DNA of 53,569 bases. Source: Tumebacillus permanentifrigoris. Lineage in GTDB: Bacteria > Bacillota > Bacilli > Tumebacillales > Tumebacillaceae. A program made the translations under genes and the position numbers. The notes beneath the pieces are model-generated. The model was not told where the DNA came from, did no database searches, and saw only the letters and a program-made list of their open reading frames with translations. Below, one piece after another: positions 24,546 to 32,859 of the stretch (within the stretch, counting starts at the first letter, position 1; the number at the start of each line of letters is the position of its first letter). The stretch is from the NCBI RefSeq assembly GCF_003148565.1, contig NZ_QGGL01000010.1:1-53569 (forward strand), read 5' to 3'.

Positions 24546-25240
24546 GTCTCGAACAACAAATCCACCTGACGTACCACGTCTGCTACTCGTCCTACCTGCG
24601 CGAACAGATTCGCCAAGGCAAGACCGACGCGTTCCCTTACCCGATCACCGAAGTGGAACTAGGCCTGCTGGAGCAGACCAACCTCGACCGCCTCGAGATG
24701 ATCGGGGATAACCACACCTTGCAGATGGTGAAAAAGTGGCGGGATCGCCTCTTCCCGCTCACCATCTCCCAGTTGCTTACCACGCGTTCGTTACAGGAGC
24801 TGGTGGACGACTACCTCGCATACAGCCGCATGACACCCGTCGGCCCACGCATGGATGTGGACATCTCTCCGGCACGTTTTGCTCAATATGTCCTGAAGCG
24901 TGAGGGGGCTGACCCGATTCTTTGCGAGCTGTTCATCCACGAACTGCTCGCAGCCGCGATCTCGGGCACGCAAAAAGAGCTGCAGTACGCCCCGGTTGAG
25001 TTGGAGTACGGGGCGTTGCAGGACAAGGTCTTCATCAAGGCATACACCGTGAACGTGAACAAAGGCAAGGACTTGCTGGAGCAGGTAGCAGGGGAGCAGC
25101 CAACCTACATGCTTTATTTAAATCTTGGGGGCAAAGCATTGAAGACTCCGTTACGGGAGACGTTCGCCCGCAACTTCATTGACGCAGGCCATCGCTACGA
25201 ACCGGAAGAACTCTATGCGATGCTGACCCAGAAAAAGTAA
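24542..25240 (+). CDS. MNIO partner protein (MbnC-like role)
   Basis: The 232-residue cytoplasmic protein starts at an ATG overlapping the MNIO stop (ATGA), with GGAGGTGAAGG before it; the longer reading from 24515 is inside the MNIO gene. It is largely helical in the N-terminal 150 residues ('QIHLTYHVCYSSYLREQIRQ', 'ISQLLTTRSLQELVDDYLAY') with a beta-containing C-terminus. MNIO enzymes are usually paired with such a partner that helps bind the precursor leader. The sequence is only recognised through position and size, so the assignment is inferred. A strong terminator follows. Confidence 0.75.
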   Translation: MSLEQQIHLTYHVCYSSYLREQIRQGKTDAFPYPITEVELGLLEQTNLDRLEMIGDNHTLQMVKKWRDRLFPLTISQLLTTRSLQELVDDYLAYSRMTPVGPRMDVDISPARFAQYVLKREGADPILCELFIHELLAAAISGTQKELQYAPVELEYGALQDKVFIKAYTVNVNKGKDLLEQVAGEQPTYMLYLNLGGKALKTPLRETFARNFIDAGHRYEPEELYAMLTQKK

Positions 25241-25250
25241 TCGTGCGTAG

Positions 25251-25286
25251 AAAAAAGAACCCATAAGATACAATGGGTTCTTTTTT
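25251..25286. terminator. Bidirectional terminator closing the RiPP cluster
   Basis: AAAAAAGAACCCAT (25251-25264) pairs with ATGGGTTCTTTTTT (25273-25286). It serves both the RiPP cluster and the convergent FliD-like gene. Confidence 0.95.
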
Positions 25287-25346
25287 ACTGTCTACCGTAA
25301 GGGGATTGTTGGGCTGCTCTGAGGAAACGAAAAAGGAAGCAGTGCG

Positions 25347-26591
25347 TCAAGCCAACAAGTTCATAAAGTTCCCTTGGTTCATGCTGGAAAACTGGAAGTT
25401 CATCATGTTTTGATAGCGGCTGTACTCATCTACATGGACAGAGTCTGTTGGTCGCGCACTTTCAAAATACTGTGCCATCTGAGAGGCGCTCGTCTTCTGG
25501 GCTTGCACACCAACGCGTGCGATCAGTCCTCTAGGTCCAGTCAGGGCGTTTTGAACTTGGTCGAAGTGTGTACTGGCTGCCTTGGTCAGCACCGCCTCAT
25601 CGACTCGAAGCGTATGATCCGCGTTGACCGTGATCCCGATTTTACTCAGGTCGGCACGGGTGGACTGTTGCGTCAGTTCGTTGTGCCATTTTTTGTTGAT
25701 CGCAAAACCGGAGTTGCTTTTTAACGTTGTCAGCGTCTCGTTGTACGCCTTCACGAACTCTTTTACCCCGCTGGTAACGGCCTGCGTGTCCGATTTTACA
25801 CGCAGCGTCTCCAGCTTCGCGGTTGCACCCTTTAAGGAAAGCGCAACTTTGCCATCGTCGAGTGTTACTTCATTGCTTTGGCTCGTGTAGGATTTTCCGT
25901 TCACTGAATACTCTGCGTTTTTTGCAGTTGTAGACACCGTGTTGGCTCCAGTGGCAGCTGCTAGATTGCCTGAGGTGTCGGTCAACTTGAATCCGGCATC
26001 TGTGCCCGTCTTCGCAGAGGTAACGACGAGCCGAGTCTGTGTGGTGCCGTCGCTTTGCTTTGCCGTCACCGCTTGCGCTTTGACGCCGAGGTTGGAACTG
26101 TTGATCGCACCCGCCATGTTTTTCAATACGGTTTCGTTGCTTTCACCAGACTTCACATTGACGGAGACGTTCACACTTTTCCCATCGGAGAGAGCGAGCT
26201 TCATCGAATGCGTTCCGTTGCTGAACGCTCCCGTCCCGTTCGATTGAAACAATCCGCCGGTGTTTTGCTGCGCGGTGGCGATCTGCTTGACTCCGACTTG
26301 ATAGGAGGCGATCGACGCTCCTTGTTTCGCCGTTGCGCTGAAGAATTTCGAGTCCCCGGTATCGACTGCACGCTTGTTCAGCACGTTGTCGGTTTTGTCG
26401 GTCAGATTCCCCACGACTTTGCTCAGCGACGTGAAACTTTGGAAGACGCTCGACATCGCTTTGCTGTAGTTTTTCTGGAATGGATCGAAGGATGTCGTGG
26501 GGAGCGTCGGCTTCGTCGTGCGTGTGTACGGGGAAGCGGCCCAGTTCGTGCTGTACGGGTTCGTAGACGAGTTGATGCGGTAGCTGTTCAT
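25347..26591 (-). CDS. FliD-like flagellar hook-associated protein (orphan)
   Basis: The 414-residue protein resembles the flagellar cap protein FliD: a polar N-terminus rich in Ser, Thr, Asn and Tyr, a 'TGDSKFFSATAKQGASIASYQVGVKQIATAQ' block typical of FliD_N ('ATA..GA..G.Y.V.V.QLA'), flagellin hook IN-like repeats (about 95-235), and a C-terminal helical part with 'VKEFVKAYNETLTTLKSNSGF'. It is alone, not beside flagellar genes, and AAAGGGGTGAT precedes the ATG. A near-consensus -10 (TATAAT on the minus strand, 26631-26626) lies upstream. It may cap a second filament or be an exported adhesin-like relative. Confidence 0.8.
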   Translation of the reverse strand: MNSYRINSSTNPYSTNWAASPYTRTTKPTLPTTSFDPFQKNYSKAMSSVFQSFTSLSKVVGNLTDKTDNVLNKRAVDTGDSKFFSATAKQGASIASYQVGVKQIATAQQNTGGLFQSNGTGAFSNGTHSMKLALSDGKSVNVSVNVKSGESNETVLKNMAGAINSSNLGVKAQAVTAKQSDGTTQTRLVVTSAKTGTDAGFKLTDTSGNLAAATGANTVSTTAKNAEYSVNGKSYTSQSNEVTLDDGKVALSLKGATAKLETLRVKSDTQAVTSGVKEFVKAYNETLTTLKSNSGFAINKKWHNELTQQSTRADLSKIGITVNADHTLRVDEAVLTKAASTHFDQVQNALTGPRGLIARVGVQAQKTSASQMAQYFESARPTDSVHVDEYSRYQNMMNFQFSSMNQGNFMNLLA

Positions 26592-26730
26592 TTGCTATCA
26601 CCCCTTTGAATTAAAAGTTTATTTTATTATATCACCTTGTTTAAATAAAATCTTTCGACTAAAGTCCTATGTCTCTAGCAAAGCCTGTGCAACCTATAAA
26701 ACTTTTTCCTAGTGTTTCTTCACACAAGTT

Positions 26731-26760
26731 GGTATAACTGCACATCCTGTCCCATACACA
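26731..26760 (+). promoter_or_regulatory. Candidate sigma-E promoter of spoIIIA
   Basis: GGTATAA (26731-26737) and CATACACA (26753-26760), 15 bases apart, resemble the mother-cell sigma-E pattern (KMATATT, 14-15 bases, CATACAHT). spoIIIA is a known sigma-E operon in B. subtilis. Located 37 bases before the first gene. Confidence 0.5.
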
Positions 26761-26797
26761 TGAAATAACCAAACGGGAACAGGGAGGTGGAGACACG

Positions 26798-27823
26798 ATG
26801 ATCGTACACAACCGGCCGCAAACGTCGCTCGACATCGATCCCGTCCTGCGGGATCAAATCGCGCCGGTGCTTCCTCAGCGCCTTCGCCAAGCGATCCTCT
26901 CGTTACCAGAAGAGGTTCGCCACCAACTGGAGGAGGTTCGCATCCGGCTCGGACGACCGCTGCAAGTCTACTATGGGGGACGAGAGGCGTTTGTCACGCT
27001 TGCCGGGTTGACTTCTCCCCGCGTGGAGGACGGGCACCTCGTCACGGACGAGGACATCGCCCAAACGCTCAATTTGATGACCAATTCGTCGCTGTACGCA
27101 CTCGAGGAGGAGCTCAAGCGCGGCTACCTCACCATCCCCGGCGGGCACCGTGTCGGTCTCGCGGGACGAGCACTGCTGGATGGAACTGGACAGCTCCGGG
27201 GCTTGAAGGAAATTACCACCTTCAACCTCCGCATCGCTCGTGACGTTCGTCACGCGGCGGAGCAGATCCGCCACTTGCTGATCGACTCCGCCGCCTACCG
27301 TCTGCACAACACGTTGCTGATCTCACCGCCCCAATGCGGCAAGACCACGCTGTTGCGCGACCTCGCCCGACACCTCTCCACTGGCACGTTGCACGCCAAA
27401 CTGCCGCCGTTGAAAGTCGGCATCGTGGACGAGCGTTCTGAGATCGCTGCCAGTTGGCGCGGAATTCCGCAACACGATCTCGGGCCGCGCACCGATGTGT
27501 TGGACGCCTGTCCGAAAGCCGAGGGCATGCAGATGCTGATCCGCTCGATGTCGCCCAACGTCCTCGTCACCGACGAGATCGGACGGCCTGAGGATGGAGC
27601 AGCCCTGCTGGAAGCGATTCACGCCGGGGTTCATGTCGTCACCACCGCACATGGCTTCGGGATGCATGAAGTTCGCAACCGCCCGGTGTTGCGCCAACTG
27701 TTCGAGCAAGGCGCGTTCACCCGCTACATCGTGCTCTCCCGTCGTCGAGGGCCCTGCACGATCGAAGGCGTGTACGACCGCCGTGGCGAGCGTGTTCAGA
27801 CGGGGAGTGAGGATCATGATTAA
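26798..27823 (+). CDS. spoIIIAA: Stage III sporulation protein AA (ATPase)
   Basis: The 341-residue protein is the secretion-type ATPase of the SpoIIIA-SpoIIQ channel linking mother cell and forespore. It has 'IPGGHRVGLAGRA' near 114-124, Walker A SPPQCGKTT at about 176-184, a Walker B-like 'VGIVDERSEIAASWRG' and 'VLVTDEIGRPEDGAALLEAIHAG', as in T2SS/T4P ATPases. AGGGAGGTGG precedes the ATG. It overlaps spoIIIAB by eight bases and leads an eight-gene operon. Confidence 0.96.
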   Translation: MIVHNRPQTSLDIDPVLRDQIAPVLPQRLRQAILSLPEEVRHQLEEVRIRLGRPLQVYYGGREAFVTLAGLTSPRVEDGHLVTDEDIAQTLNLMTNSSLYALEEELKRGYLTIPGGHRVGLAGRALLDGTGQLRGLKEITTFNLRIARDVRHAAEQIRHLLIDSAAYRLHNTLLISPPQCGKTTLLRDLARHLSTGTLHAKLPPLKVGIVDERSEIAASWRGIPQHDLGPRTDVLDACPKAEGMQMLIRSMSPNVLVTDEIGRPEDGAALLEAIHAGVHVVTTAHGFGMHEVRNRPVLRQLFEQGAFTRYIVLSRRRGPCTIEGVYDRRGERVQTGSEDHD

Positions 27824-28334
27824 ACTCCTCGGCGGCGTGTTGGTGCTCGCGGCCTCGACGATGGCTGGCTTTCGCATCGCGAACCGCTATGGCGACCGCC
27901 CCAAGCAGTTGCGACATTTCGTCAGCGCTTTGAAAGTGCTGGAGACCGAGATCTTCTACGCAGCCACACCGCTGCCGGAAGCCTGCCAGCGCATCGCTTC
28001 GCGCATGCCCGCTCCGGTCGGAGAGTTTTTTCAAAAAATCTCTGACAAGCTCCGCGACGGGCGCGGGCTGACTGGCGATGGTGCCTGGCAGGAAGCGCTC
28101 AGCGAGATGCGCGGGAAGTTGATCCTGAAAGAGACCGACCGCGATGTGCTCCGTCAATTCGGACGGACGCTCGGCGTCTCAGATCGCGCCGACCAGATCA
28201 AGCACATCCACCTCGGCGTCGCACACTTGACGGCGGAGGAGGCCGGCGCCCGCGATGACCAAGCCCGCAACGAAAAAATGTGGCGGTACCTCGGCGCACT
28301 GCTCGGGCTCGCCGTCTTGATCCTGTTGTATTGA
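27816..28334 (+). CDS. spoIIIAB: Stage III sporulation protein AB
   Basis: The 172-residue membrane protein has an N-terminal anchor (residues 3-20), a helical body ('LRHFVSALKVLETEIFYAATPLPEA') and a C-terminal membrane segment ('WRYLGALLGLAVLILLY'). The fold is related to the GspF-like platform domain. ATG at 27816 with GGGGAGTGAGG before it; upstream in-frame codons lie in spoIIIAA in another frame. It is coupled to spoIIIAA by overlap. Part of the feeding-tube complex in the outer forespore membrane. Confidence 0.95.
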   Translation: MIKLLGGVLVLAASTMAGFRIANRYGDRPKQLRHFVSALKVLETEIFYAATPLPEACQRIASRMPAPVGEFFQKISDKLRDGRGLTGDGAWQEALSEMRGKLILKETDRDVLRQFGRTLGVSDRADQIKHIHLGVAHLTAEEAGARDDQARNEKMWRYLGALLGLAVLILLY

Positions 28335-28354
28335 GTGGGGGGAAACGAACGATC

Positions 28355-28558
28355 ATGGGCACCGAGATCAATGAAATTTTCTTTATCGCTGGCGTGGGCA
28401 TCCTCACGGCTGTGATCCACACCGTCTTAAAGCAGTCCGGCAAGGAAGAGTTCGCCTCTTGGGCGACCTTGACCGGCTTCATCGTCATCATGTTCACGGT
28501 CGTTTCCTACATTGGAGACCTGTTTGACAAAGTCCGCGACGTGTTCCTGTCGCACTAG
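28355..28558 (+). CDS. spoIIIAC: Stage III sporulation protein AC
   Basis: The 67-residue protein has two membrane helices ('IFFIAGVGILTAVIHTVL' and 'FIVIMFTVVSYIGDLF') and the conserved Lys-Gln-Ser-Gly-Lys turn between them, the full usual length of SpoIIIAC. GGGGGGAAACG precedes ATG 28355; the longer frame from 28280 overlaps spoIIIAB. Operon position AC between AB and AD is conserved. Confidence 0.95.
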   Translation: MGTEINEIFFIAGVGILTAVIHTVLKQSGKEEFASWATLTGFIVIMFTVVSYIGDLFDKVRDVFLSH

Positions 28559-28588
28559 CGTCCGGGGTAGCAAAGGAGTTCGACGCCT

Positions 28589-28978
28589 ATGGACATCATC
28601 CAAATTGCGGGCCTCGGATTGACCGCCACCATGCTGATCGTCGTCATCAAGGGCAAGTCCCCGCAGATTGCGTTTTTGCTGACCGTGCTCGTCGGGGTCT
28701 TCATCTTTATCTTCTTGCTCGACAAGATTCAGCTGGTGATATCGCTCTTGGAGCGGCTGTCCGTGCAAGCCGGGGTCGAGATGATTTTTTTACAGACGAT
28801 CCTGAAAATCATCGGGATCGCTTACATCGCAGAATTCGCGGCCCAAGTCGCCAAGGACACCGGAGAAGGCTCGATCGCTTCCAAGATCGAACTCGCCGGG
28901 AAAATTCTGATCTTGGTGTTGGCTCTGCCGATTGTGCAACGCGTGGTGGAAACGGTGTTGAACCTGCTCCCGAATTGA
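28589..28978 (+). CDS. spoIIIAD: Stage III sporulation protein AD
   Basis: The 129-residue membrane protein has four predicted helices and shares the fold of SpoIIIAC in its first half ('IIQIAGLGLTATMLIVVIKG'). The second half contains the conserved 'ILKIIGIAYIAEFAAQVAKD' and 'KIELAGKILILVLALPIVQ'. AAAGGAG precedes the ATG. Same operon, 30 bases after spoIIIAC. It is a component of the intercellular channel membrane platform. Confidence 0.95.
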   Translation: MDIIQIAGLGLTATMLIVVIKGKSPQIAFLLTVLVGVFIFIFLLDKIQLVISLLERLSVQAGVEMIFLQTILKIIGIAYIAEFAAQVAKDTGEGSIASKIELAGKILILVLALPIVQRVVETVLNLLPN

Positions 28979-29008
28979 CACAGCGGGACATTCCAAGGAG
29001 GTGAGGCG

Positions 29009-30292
29009 ATGAGGCTGAATCAAAAACGGACAACCAAGACGCGCTATACCTGGCTCTTCACGTGGCTTGCACTGATGATCGCTGTGAGCGTGGGCAACCT
29101 CACCTCCGCCTATGCGGAAGGGACCTCGCCGCCACCTGCGACACAAACCGTGCCCACGACGGCTCAACAGCCGCCGCAGCAAAGTCCGAGTGCAAGTTTG
29201 ACCGACCCGCTGGTCGAGCAACAACTGAGCCAACTGGACCTGCACGACTTCGATCAATTTATGGACGAGATCGTGCAAGAGTACGGTGACTACCTGCCAG
29301 CGGAGGTCAAGGGACATGTAGGCGACCTCGTCCTGCATGGGCATCTCGGCACCGTGTTTCAAGGCTTGCTGACGGGGCTGATCAAATATCTGTTCCACGA
29401 GCTGTTTCTCAATTCGCGGCTGCTCGGCACGATTATCGTGCTCGCGGTGTTCGCGGCCATCCTTGAGAACATGCAGACCGCGTTTGAAGGCAACAACGTC
29501 TCCAAGATCGCCCATACGATCTGCTTCCTCGTCTTGATGTTGCTCGCCGTGCAATCGTTCGCAGCGGCGACCGGGTATGCCAAGGACGCGATCTCCACGA
29601 TGGTCGACTTCATGACGGCCACGATTCCGATGTATCTCGCCTTGCTGGCCTCGACAGGCGGTGTGGCGTCGGCGGCGATGATCCATCCGCTGATCGTGTT
29701 TTTGATCAACGTGATCGGCGACCTGATCCAGTACGTGATCTTCCCGCTGATCTTCTTCTCCGCCATCCTGAACTTGGTCAGCAAGCTCTCCAGCCGTTAC
29801 CAAGTCACGCAACTGGCGGGCTTCCTGAAGACCACTGCTGTCTGGATCATGGGTGTGTTCTTCACGATCTTCCTCGGCGTCGTCTCCGTCCAAGGTGCGG
29901 CGGGAGCGGTCGCTGACGGGGTCTCGCTGAAGGCTGCCAAGTACGTCTCCAGCAATTTCGTTCCGATCGTCGGCAAGCTGTTCTCCGACGCGGCCGATAC
30001 GGTCGTCGGGGCCAGCCTGATCGTCAAAAACGCCCTCGGCATCACCGGGGCGGGCGTTCTGCTCCTGCTGGCGGCGTTCCCAGCGATCAAAATTCTCTCG
30101 CTGGCGATTGTCTACAACGTCTCGGCGGCGATCATGCAACCGCTGGGCAACTCACCGATCATCGCCTGCCTGTCGACGATCGGCAAGAGTTTGATCCTCG
30201 TGTTCGCGGCGCTGGCGACGGTCGGCTTCATGTTCTTCCTCGCGGTCACGGTGATCATCGCGGCCGGCAATCTGTCGGTGATGGTGAGGTGA
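29009..30292 (+). CDS. spoIIIAE: Stage III sporulation protein AE
   Basis: The 427-residue protein has a signal peptide (about 1-35), a Pro/Thr/Gln-rich exported segment, then about eight membrane helices; the C-terminal half contains the conserved 'LISTIGKSLILV'-type region near 390. The length is typical of the family. AAGGAGGTGA precedes the ATG. It is a polytopic component of the SpoIIIA channel, in operon with AD and AF. Confidence 0.95.
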   Translation: MRLNQKRTTKTRYTWLFTWLALMIAVSVGNLTSAYAEGTSPPPATQTVPTTAQQPPQQSPSASLTDPLVEQQLSQLDLHDFDQFMDEIVQEYGDYLPAEVKGHVGDLVLHGHLGTVFQGLLTGLIKYLFHELFLNSRLLGTIIVLAVFAAILENMQTAFEGNNVSKIAHTICFLVLMLLAVQSFAAATGYAKDAISTMVDFMTATIPMYLALLASTGGVASAAMIHPLIVFLINVIGDLIQYVIFPLIFFSAILNLVSKLSSRYQVTQLAGFLKTTAVWIMGVFFTIFLGVVSVQGAAGAVADGVSLKAAKYVSSNFVPIVGKLFSDAADTVVGASLIVKNALGITGAGVLLLLAAFPAIKILSLAIVYNVSAAIMQPLGNSPIIACLSTIGKSLILVFAALATVGFMFFLAVTVIIAAGNLSVMVR

Positions 30293-30299
30293 GTCCACG

Positions 30300-30959
30300 A
30301 TGATGACATTTCTAAGCGATTGGTTGCGCGGGTTGATCCTCGTGATCTTTCTCGCCGTGATCCTCGACATGATCTTGCCGAACAACGCCATGCAGCGCTA
30401 CGCCAAACTGGTGATGGGGCTGTTGATCATCTTGCTGATGCTCAGTCCGATCTTGAAACTTTCTGGGAAATCAATCTACCAGATGGATTTCACGCTGGAC
30501 TCGTTGCTGACGGGCGGTCAACACAAAGCCAACTTGCCCACGCTTGAGCAGATCAACGCACAGGGCGAGCAGCTCCGCCAGCAAAACCAAGGCCTGACCG
30601 CCGAGGCGTGGAAGGCTGGAATCACCCAAAACGTCAAACAGATTGTCGAAGCACAGAAGCCAGGGCTGACCGTGGACCGCGTCGAGGTGACGTACACTCC
30701 CAACGAGCAAGGCCAGCCACAGACGCTCGATGCGCTCGCCGTCACGGTGAAAACCCGCCTGGAGGCGGGGAGCGTCCAAGCGGTACCAGACGTTGCGCCG
30801 GTTGTGATCGGCAAAAGCACAGACAGCGCGGACAGCCCATCCACTCTCGCACAGGCAGACCGCCGACACGCGGAGACAGCGGCGGCGATCCGCACGCAGA
30901 TCGCCGCCGAGTACAAACTCACAGCATCGCAAATCCGCGTCGTCTGGCGGGATTCCTGA
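30300..30959 (+). CDS. spoIIIAF: Stage III sporulation protein AF
   Basis: The 219-residue protein has two N-terminal membrane helices ('WLRGLILVIFLAVILDMILP', 'YAKLVMGLLIILLMLSPIL') and a soluble ring-building-motif-like domain ('VDRVEVTYTPN'), with a low-complexity Ser/Ala segment before the last helix. It starts 8 bases after spoIIIAE. The family is known to form part of the channel rings. Confidence 0.93.
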   Translation: MMTFLSDWLRGLILVIFLAVILDMILPNNAMQRYAKLVMGLLIILLMLSPILKLSGKSIYQMDFTLDSLLTGGQHKANLPTLEQINAQGEQLRQQNQGLTAEAWKAGITQNVKQIVEAQKPGLTVDRVEVTYTPNEQGQPQTLDALAVTVKTRLEAGSVQAVPDVAPVVIGKSTDSADSPSTLAQADRRHAETAAAIRTQIAAEYKLTASQIRVVWRDS

Positions 30960-30975
30960 CAGGGGGTGAAGATTC

Positions 30976-31557
30976 TTGAGCAATTGGAACCACAAATTGC
31001 AAGAACTGATGAAAAACAAAGCCACGCTGATTGCGATGGGCGCCATCGGGGTCGTGCTCCTCTTCAACCCCTTCTCGTGGGGGGCGCAGGGGAGCGAACA
31101 GCCAGCGGCGGCGCAAAAAGCGACGGAAAGCGTCGTCGTCAACACCGAGCAGCATGAGATGGCCACCTACGAGAAAATGTACGAGGACCGCTTGACAGAA
31201 ATCCTCGACACCATTCGTGGGGTCAGCGATGCCAAAGTGATGGTGACGATCGATTCTAGCGAAGAGATGGTCTACGCCCAAAACGACCAAGAAAACCGCC
31301 AGACCACCAACGAGGTCGACAAAAGCGGGGGAAATCGTTCGGTTACCACCTTTGACAAAAACGGACAGATCGTCATGACCAAGAAAAACGGCACCGACCA
31401 ACCGGTGCTCGTCAAAACGATAAAACCCCGCGTTCGAGGGGTGGTCGTGGTTGCCAAAGGTGCCGAGGAAGTGAAAATTCAAGCGTTGATCACGGAAGCT
31501 GTCCAGCGCTCGCTGGACGTGCCTCCTCATAAAATATCCATCATGCCGAAAAAGTAA
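30976..31557 (+). CDS. spoIIIAG: Stage III sporulation protein AG
   Basis: The 193-residue protein has one N-terminal membrane anchor (about 15-35) and a ring-forming domain with 'YEDRLTEILDTIRGVSDAKVMV' and 'KPRVRGVVVVAKGAEEVKIQ', as in the large SpoIIIAG ring. TTG start at 30976 with AGGGGGTGA before it. It is one of the three ring components of the channel. Confidence 0.95.
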   Translation: MSNWNHKLQELMKNKATLIAMGAIGVVLLFNPFSWGAQGSEQPAAAQKATESVVVNTEQHEMATYEKMYEDRLTEILDTIRGVSDAKVMVTIDSSEEMVYAQNDQENRQTTNEVDKSGGNRSVTTFDKNGQIVMTKKNGTDQPVLVKTIKPRVRGVVVVAKGAEEVKIQALITEAVQRSLDVPPHKISIMPKK

Positions 31558-31595
31558 CGCCCAAAAAACCGAACCTACTAGGAGGATGTTGAACA

Positions 31596-32135
31596 ATGGC
31601 TAAACGTCAAACGATCTGGTTGTCTACGATGATGGTGCTCTCCCTGATGCTGATCGGCTTCTACACGGTGAACAACAACGTCAAGGAAGTCTCCACCGAT
31701 CCGGTCCAACAAGCAGCCGACCCTACATCCGCAGAGAAAGGCAAGGCCGATGCAGCCAAAGGCGGCGACAAAACCGTCATGGAGCCGTCCGACTACTTCA
31801 TCTCGCACCACCTCGAAGAATCGCAAAAATCGTCTGCCGAAGCCGAGCGTTTGCAAACGGTGATCGCCAACGACAAGACCCCGGCTGATCAAGTGGAAAA
31901 AGCAAAAAAAGACCTCGAATCCCTCACCGCCAACCAAGACAAGATCGACAATGCAATCGACAAGATCATGGCAGAAGGATATCCGGATGCAATCGTCGAA
32001 GTTAAAGATGACAAAGTGAATGTAACCGTACAATCACACGACCTTGACAAGAAAAAAGTGGTCAAATTGATGGGCATCGTCGCCAAAGAAATGGGCGTGT
32101 CCTCCAGCAAAGTTGTGGTCAGCAAACACGAATAA
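31596..32135 (+). CDS. spoIIIAH: Stage III sporulation protein AH
   Basis: The 179-residue protein has an N-terminal membrane helix ('TIWLSTMMVLSLMLIGFYTV') and a C-terminal EscJ-like ring domain ('GYPDAIVEVKDDKVNVTVQS', 'KKVVKLMGIVAKEMGVSSSK') that pairs with forespore SpoIIQ in the intermembrane space. AGGAGGATG precedes the ATG. It is the last gene of the operon, followed by a strong terminator. Confidence 0.96.
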   Translation: MAKRQTIWLSTMMVLSLMLIGFYTVNNNVKEVSTDPVQQAADPTSAEKGKADAAKGGDKTVMEPSDYFISHHLEESQKSSAEAERLQTVIANDKTPADQVEKAKKDLESLTANQDKIDNAIDKIMAEGYPDAIVEVKDDKVNVTVQSHDLDKKKVVKLMGIVAKEMGVSSSKVVVSKHE

Positions 32136-32148
32136 ACCCTTGTGGCAC

Positions 32149-32186
32149 AAGAGATCCCGAGCTCTCGGGGTCTCTTGATTTTTATG
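32149..32186 (+). terminator. Terminator of the spoIIIA operon
   Basis: CAAGAGATCCCGA (32149-32161) pairs with TCGGGGTCTCTTG (32166-32178), followed by ATTTTTAT. Confidence 0.88.
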
Positions 32187-32324
32187 AGTTCGACCAGGGA
32201 GTGACTCTAATTTAGACCGGAAAGTAGAATGAAGGTTTTGGGCTATGGTATACTTGTGGTGGACAGGCAATCTAGGCGAGAAAAACCACCATTACATATT
32301 GGCACAGGAGAGTGGCATAGAGTC

Positions 32325-32840
32325 ATGTTCAAATTGAATGAAATTCGTGAATTGATTCGCCTGCTCGATGAAACGAGCATTTCGGAGTTCAACTATGAAC
32401 TCGACGGCGCAAAACTCTTGATCAAGAAGGACGCCGTAGGCGCTACTGTCGTAACACCGCAAGTGATCCATGCAGCACCAGCACCGGTCGCAGCACCGGT
32501 TGCAGCTCCGGCTCTAGTCGCAGCACCGGCACCGACCGCAGCACCTGTCGTAGAAGCACCAGCTGCCGCAGCACCGGTTGCGAAAGTAGAAGACAAAAAC
32601 CTGCACAAAATCGTCTCCCCGATGGTCGGTACGTTCTACAAAGCACCGGCACCGGACGTAGATGCGTATGTCAAAGCAGGGGCACGCGTAGACGAGAAGT
32701 CGATCGTCTGCATCGTAGAAGCAATGAAATTGATGAACGAGATCGAGGCGGACGTAAAAGGCGAAATCGTCGAAGTGCTCGTCGAAAACGGTCAGCTGGT
32801 GGAATACGGTCAACCGTTGTTCCTCGTCAAACTCGACTAA
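32325..32840 (+). CDS. accB: Acetyl-CoA carboxylase biotin carboxyl carrier protein
   Basis: The 171-residue protein carries biotin for acetyl-CoA carboxylase in fatty acid synthesis. The N-terminal '[20 protein letters not shown]' is the family opening, followed by a 40-residue Ala/Pro linker and a C-terminal biotinyl domain with the modified Lys in '[14 protein letters not shown]'. ATG 32325 is preferred over 32229 because the domain begins there; AGGAGAG lies 12 bases before. A possible extended -10 (TGGTATACT) ends at 32254. It is co-transcribed with accC (19-base gap). Confidence 0.97.
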   Translation: MFKLNEIRELIRLLDETSISEFNYELDGAKLLIKKDAVGATVVTPQVIHAAPAPVAAPVAAPALVAAPAPTAAPVVEAPAAAAPVAKVEDKNLHKIVSPMVGTFYKAPAPDVDAYVKAGARVDEKSIVCIVEAMKLMNEIEADVKGEIVEVLVENGQLVEYGQPLFLVKLD

Positions 32841-32859
32841 GAAACAGGGGGATGACACC

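Noticed and set aside
28790-30139. 449-codon minus-strand ORF
   Set aside because: Lies fully opposite spoIIIAD/AE with Asp/Arg/Gln/His-rich shadow composition.
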